A stretch of 64,000 nucleotides of DNA from Chryseobacterium oranimense. Lineage in GTDB: Bacteria; Bacteroidota; Bacteroidia; Flavobacteriales; Weeksellaceae. How positions within the stretch are numbered: the first letter of the stretch is position 1; every line of letters starts with the position of its first letter. The stretch spans positions 62,001-126,000 of the forward strand of contig NZ_FQWT01000007.1 of the NCBI RefSeq assembly GCF_900129755.1, written 5' to 3'. The position numbers and the translations under genes were made by a program. Below the pieces are notes generated by a model. The model had not been told where the DNA came from, searched no databases, and saw nothing but the letters and a program-made list of their open reading frames with translations. Shown in pieces: positions 62,052 to 64,000 of this stretch.

Positions 62052-62254
62052 AACTTACAATCAACCACACAACGAAAACATTTGAAGTACTTCCCGACAA
62101 TCTGGAAGCACTGATGGCTATGGAAATACCCGGGAAGAAGAAAGGGATTGCCGTAGCTCTCAACAATCGTATTATTCCACTGTCCGCCTGGGCAGAAACA
62201 CTCCTTAGAGACAAAGATTCAATTTTAATCATTACCGCCACTCAGGGTGGATAA
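62048..62254 (+). CDS. thiS: Sulfur carrier protein ThiS
   Basis: 68 residues, ubiquitin-like fold, ending in the essential Gly-Gly (TATQGG) that is thiocarboxylated to deliver sulfur to the thiazole ring of thiamine. First gene after the TPP riboswitch, 24 nt before thiC. Confidence 0.93.
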   Translation: MELTINHTTKTFEVLPDNLEALMAMEIPGKKKGIAVALNNRIIPLSAWAETLLRDKDSILIITATQGG

Positions 62255-62278
62255 CTCTCATTAATAAAACAAAAACTT

Positions 62279-64000
62279 ATGGCTCATTCAATCACCTGTT
62301 CGCCATTTCCGAACGCCAGGAAAATTTATGTTGAAGGAAAAATACATCCTGTCAGCGTAGCAATGCGTGAGATTCATCTCAGTCCTACCAGGCTGAGCAA
62401 TGGAACTTTGGAAGATAATCCCCCGGTAACCATTTATGATACTTCGGGTCCTTACACGGATGAAAATGCATCCATTGATATCATGAAAGGACTACCGAGA
62501 ATCAGGGAACAATGGATCCTGGACAGAAAAGATGTGGATATCCTGAACGGAATCACCTCGGAATACGGGAAAGCCCGTCTTGCAGATCCACGTCTTGATC
62601 AACTTCGCTTTGCCTACGATCATAAACCGAAAGTAGCAAAAGAAGGCTTTGAACTTACGCAGCTCTATTATGCAAAACAAGGAATCATTACCGCTGAAAT
62701 GGAATATGTGGCAATCAGGGAAAACCAGAGGATTGAACAGCTTGAATCAGTTTCCAGTGAAATGGCATGTCAGCATCCCGGAAACAGTTTTGGAGCCAAT
62801 ACCCCCAAAAGTAAAATCACCCCGGAATTTGTGAGGGATGAAATTGCAGCGGGAAGAGCAATCATTCCGAATAATATTAACCACCCGGAAAGTGAACCGA
62901 TGATCATTGGGCGAAATTTTCTGGTTAAAATTAATGCCAACATCGGGAACAGTGCCGTTTCTTCCAGTATCGAAGAAGAAGTGGAAAAAGCGGTTTGGGC
63001 ATGCCGTTGGGGAGCAGATACTATCATGGATCTTTCTACAGGGAAAAACATTCATGAAACAAGAGAGTGGATCATCAGGAACAGCCCGGTTCCTATTGGT
63101 ACCGTTCCTATTTATCAGGCTCTGGAAAAAGTAAAAGGTGTTCCCGAAGATCTTACCTGGGAAATTTTTAAAGATACTTTGATCGAGCAGGCAGAGCAGG
63201 GCGTGTCTTATTTTACCATTCATGCGGGAGTTTTATTAAGATACATTCACCTTACGGCGAAAAGAGTAACAGGAATTGTTTCAAGAGGAGGCTCCATCAT
63301 GGCCAAATGGTGTCTTTATCATCATAAAGAAAACTTTTTGTATACCCATTTTGAAGAGATCTGTGAGATCATGAAGAAATATGATGTGGCTTTCTCTTTG
63401 GGAGACGGTCTCCGTCCCGGATCTATTGCAGATGCCAATGACGCCGCCCAGTTTGCAGAATTGGAAACTTTAGGCGAACTGACTAAAATTGCCTGGAAAC
63501 ACAACGTGCAGGTGATGATAGAAGGTCCAGGACATGTACCGATGCATATGATCAAGGAAAATATGGATAAGCAGCTGGAAGTATGCCAGGAAGCACCGTT
63601 TTACACTTTAGGTCCTTTGACGACAGATATCGCACCAGGCTACGACCATATTACTTCCGGAATAGGGGCAGCAATGATCGGCTGGTTCGGGTGTGCAATG
63701 CTTTGCTATGTAACTCCGAAGGAACATCTGGGGCTTCCCAACAAAGAAGATGTAAAAGTGGGAGTTATCACTTACAAATTAGCTGCCCATGCTGCAGATC
63801 TGGCGAAAGGCCATCCCGGAGCACAATACAGGGATAATGCTTTAAGTAAAGCCCGGTTTGAATTCCGTTGGGAAGACCAGTTCAACCTTTCATTAGATCC
63901 TGATACAGCCAGAGCTTATCATGATGAAACACTTCCGGCGGAAGGAGCAAAAATTGCCCATTTCTGTTCCATGTGCGGCCCTAAATTCTGTTCTATGAAA
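62279..64000 (+). CDS. thiC: Phosphomethylpyrimidine synthase ThiC, cut by window end
   Basis: 574 residues are present; the frame is open to the last base. ThiC is a non-canonical radical SAM enzyme turning aminoimidazole ribotide into HMP-P. Visible motifs: EFVRDEIAAGRAIIPNNINH, KINANIGNSA, ADTIMDLSTG, SRGGSIMAKW, SLGDGLRPG, EGPGHVPMHMI and, just before the edge, the cluster-binding CSMCGPKFC (CX2CX4C). Only the final few tens of residues are missing. Confidence 0.96.
   Translation, partial: MAHSITCSPFPNARKIYVEGKIHPVSVAMREIHLSPTRLSNGTLEDNPPVTIYDTSGPYTDENASIDIMKGLPRIREQWILDRKDVDILNGITSEYGKARLADPRLDQLRFAYDHKPKVAKEGFELTQLYYAKQGIITAEMEYVAIRENQRIEQLESVSSEMACQHPGNSFGANTPKSKITPEFVRDEIAAGRAIIPNNINHPESEPMIIGRNFLVKINANIGNSAVSSSIEEEVEKAVWACRWGADTIMDLSTGKNIHETREWIIRNSPVPIGTVPIYQALEKVKGVPEDLTWEIFKDTLIEQAEQGVSYFTIHAGVLLRYIHLTAKRVTGIVSRGGSIMAKWCLYHHKENFLYTHFEEICEIMKKYDVAFSLGDGLRPGSIADANDAAQFAELETLGELTKIAWKHNVQVMIEGPGHVPMHMIKENMDKQLEVCQEAPFYTLGPLTTDIAPGYDHITSGIGAAMIGWFGCAMLCYVTPKEHLGLPNKEDVKVGVITYKLAAHAADLAKGHPGAQYRDNALSKARFEFRWEDQFNLSLDPDTARAYHDETLPAEGAKIAHFCSMCGPKFCSMK

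Noticed and set aside
1..64000. tRNA, rRNA, transposase or phage genes
   Set aside because: None were recognised on either strand by reading; a dedicated tRNA scan would be needed to exclude them fully.

Overview
The window reads as chromosomal DNA of a flavobacterium, most likely Chryseobacterium or a close Weeksellaceae relative. The evidence is: AT-rich intergenic DNA; recurrent Bacteroidota promoter elements (TAnnTTTG, sometimes with an upstream TTTG); secreted proteases carrying C-terminal type IX secretion (T9SS) sorting domains with the PNP motif; a fused ccoNO oxidase gene; DUF4251 and DUF4349 lipoproteins; and a short double-glycine leader peptide of a type I associate with Chryseobacterium. 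The genus is an inference. No rRNA, tRNA, insertion sequence or CRISPR array was seen.

Layout. 1-10.2 kb: the C-terminal part of a prolyl oligopeptidase, two tandem paralogous M12B-like T9SS metalloproteases whose terminators are also near-identical, a methylmalonyl-CoA mutase large subunit and a small unknown protein. 10.2-13.9 kb: a short transcription unit with a structured leader-like RNA, then rtcB, a nucleotidyltransferase-fold gene, prfH and a TPR gene. This is the most striking locus: RtcB2 and PrfH are known to rescue and re-ligate ribosomes cut in the 16S decoding centre, and here the pair is built into a four-gene unit with two extra partners. 14-24 kb: an M36 T9SS protease, a lipoprotein with an enolase-superfamily epimerase, two tandem small cytochromes c, the mutase chaperone MeaB, an M48 lipoprotein protease, an outer-membrane barrel and the MlaF/MlaE lipid-transport ABC pair. 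24-36 kb: a polyprenyl glycosylphosphotransferase, a pgi-methyltransferase-folD-queE operon, an ECF sigma factor with a probable membrane anti-sigma, a DUF4349 lipoprotein, an acyl-CoA dehydrogenase, DoxX, an orphan Cys-rich double-glycine peptide and an AI-2E-family permease.

36-48.6 kb: lon with a perfect palindrome just upstream of its start, a PpiD-like chaperone, a stand-alone MCE/MlaD protein, a two-gene Fe-S oxidoreductase resembling ETF:menaquinone reductase split in two, a flippase/acetyltransferase pair and serS. 48.6-60 kb: tandem lipoproteins, then a complete cbb3 oxidase block on the minus strand (ccoI, ccoS, ccoNO, ccoQ, ccoP, ccoG, ccoH, safE-like) headed by a divergent Crp/Fnr regulator. 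60-64 kb: panB, a small membrane protein and an RluA pseudouridine synthase, then a TPP riboswitch controlling thiS and thiC. A hairpin masks the thiS start codon, and thiC runs off the window end.

How the genes work together: the secreted proteases and polyprenyl glycosyltransferase/flippase genes fit a surface-active polymer degrader. The cco block and small cytochromes provide microaerobic respiration. MlaE, MlaF and MlaD probably form one lipid transporter although they lie about 17 kb apart, and MeaB probably serves the mutase about 9 kb away. The rtcB-prfH unit is likely an RNA-damage defence.
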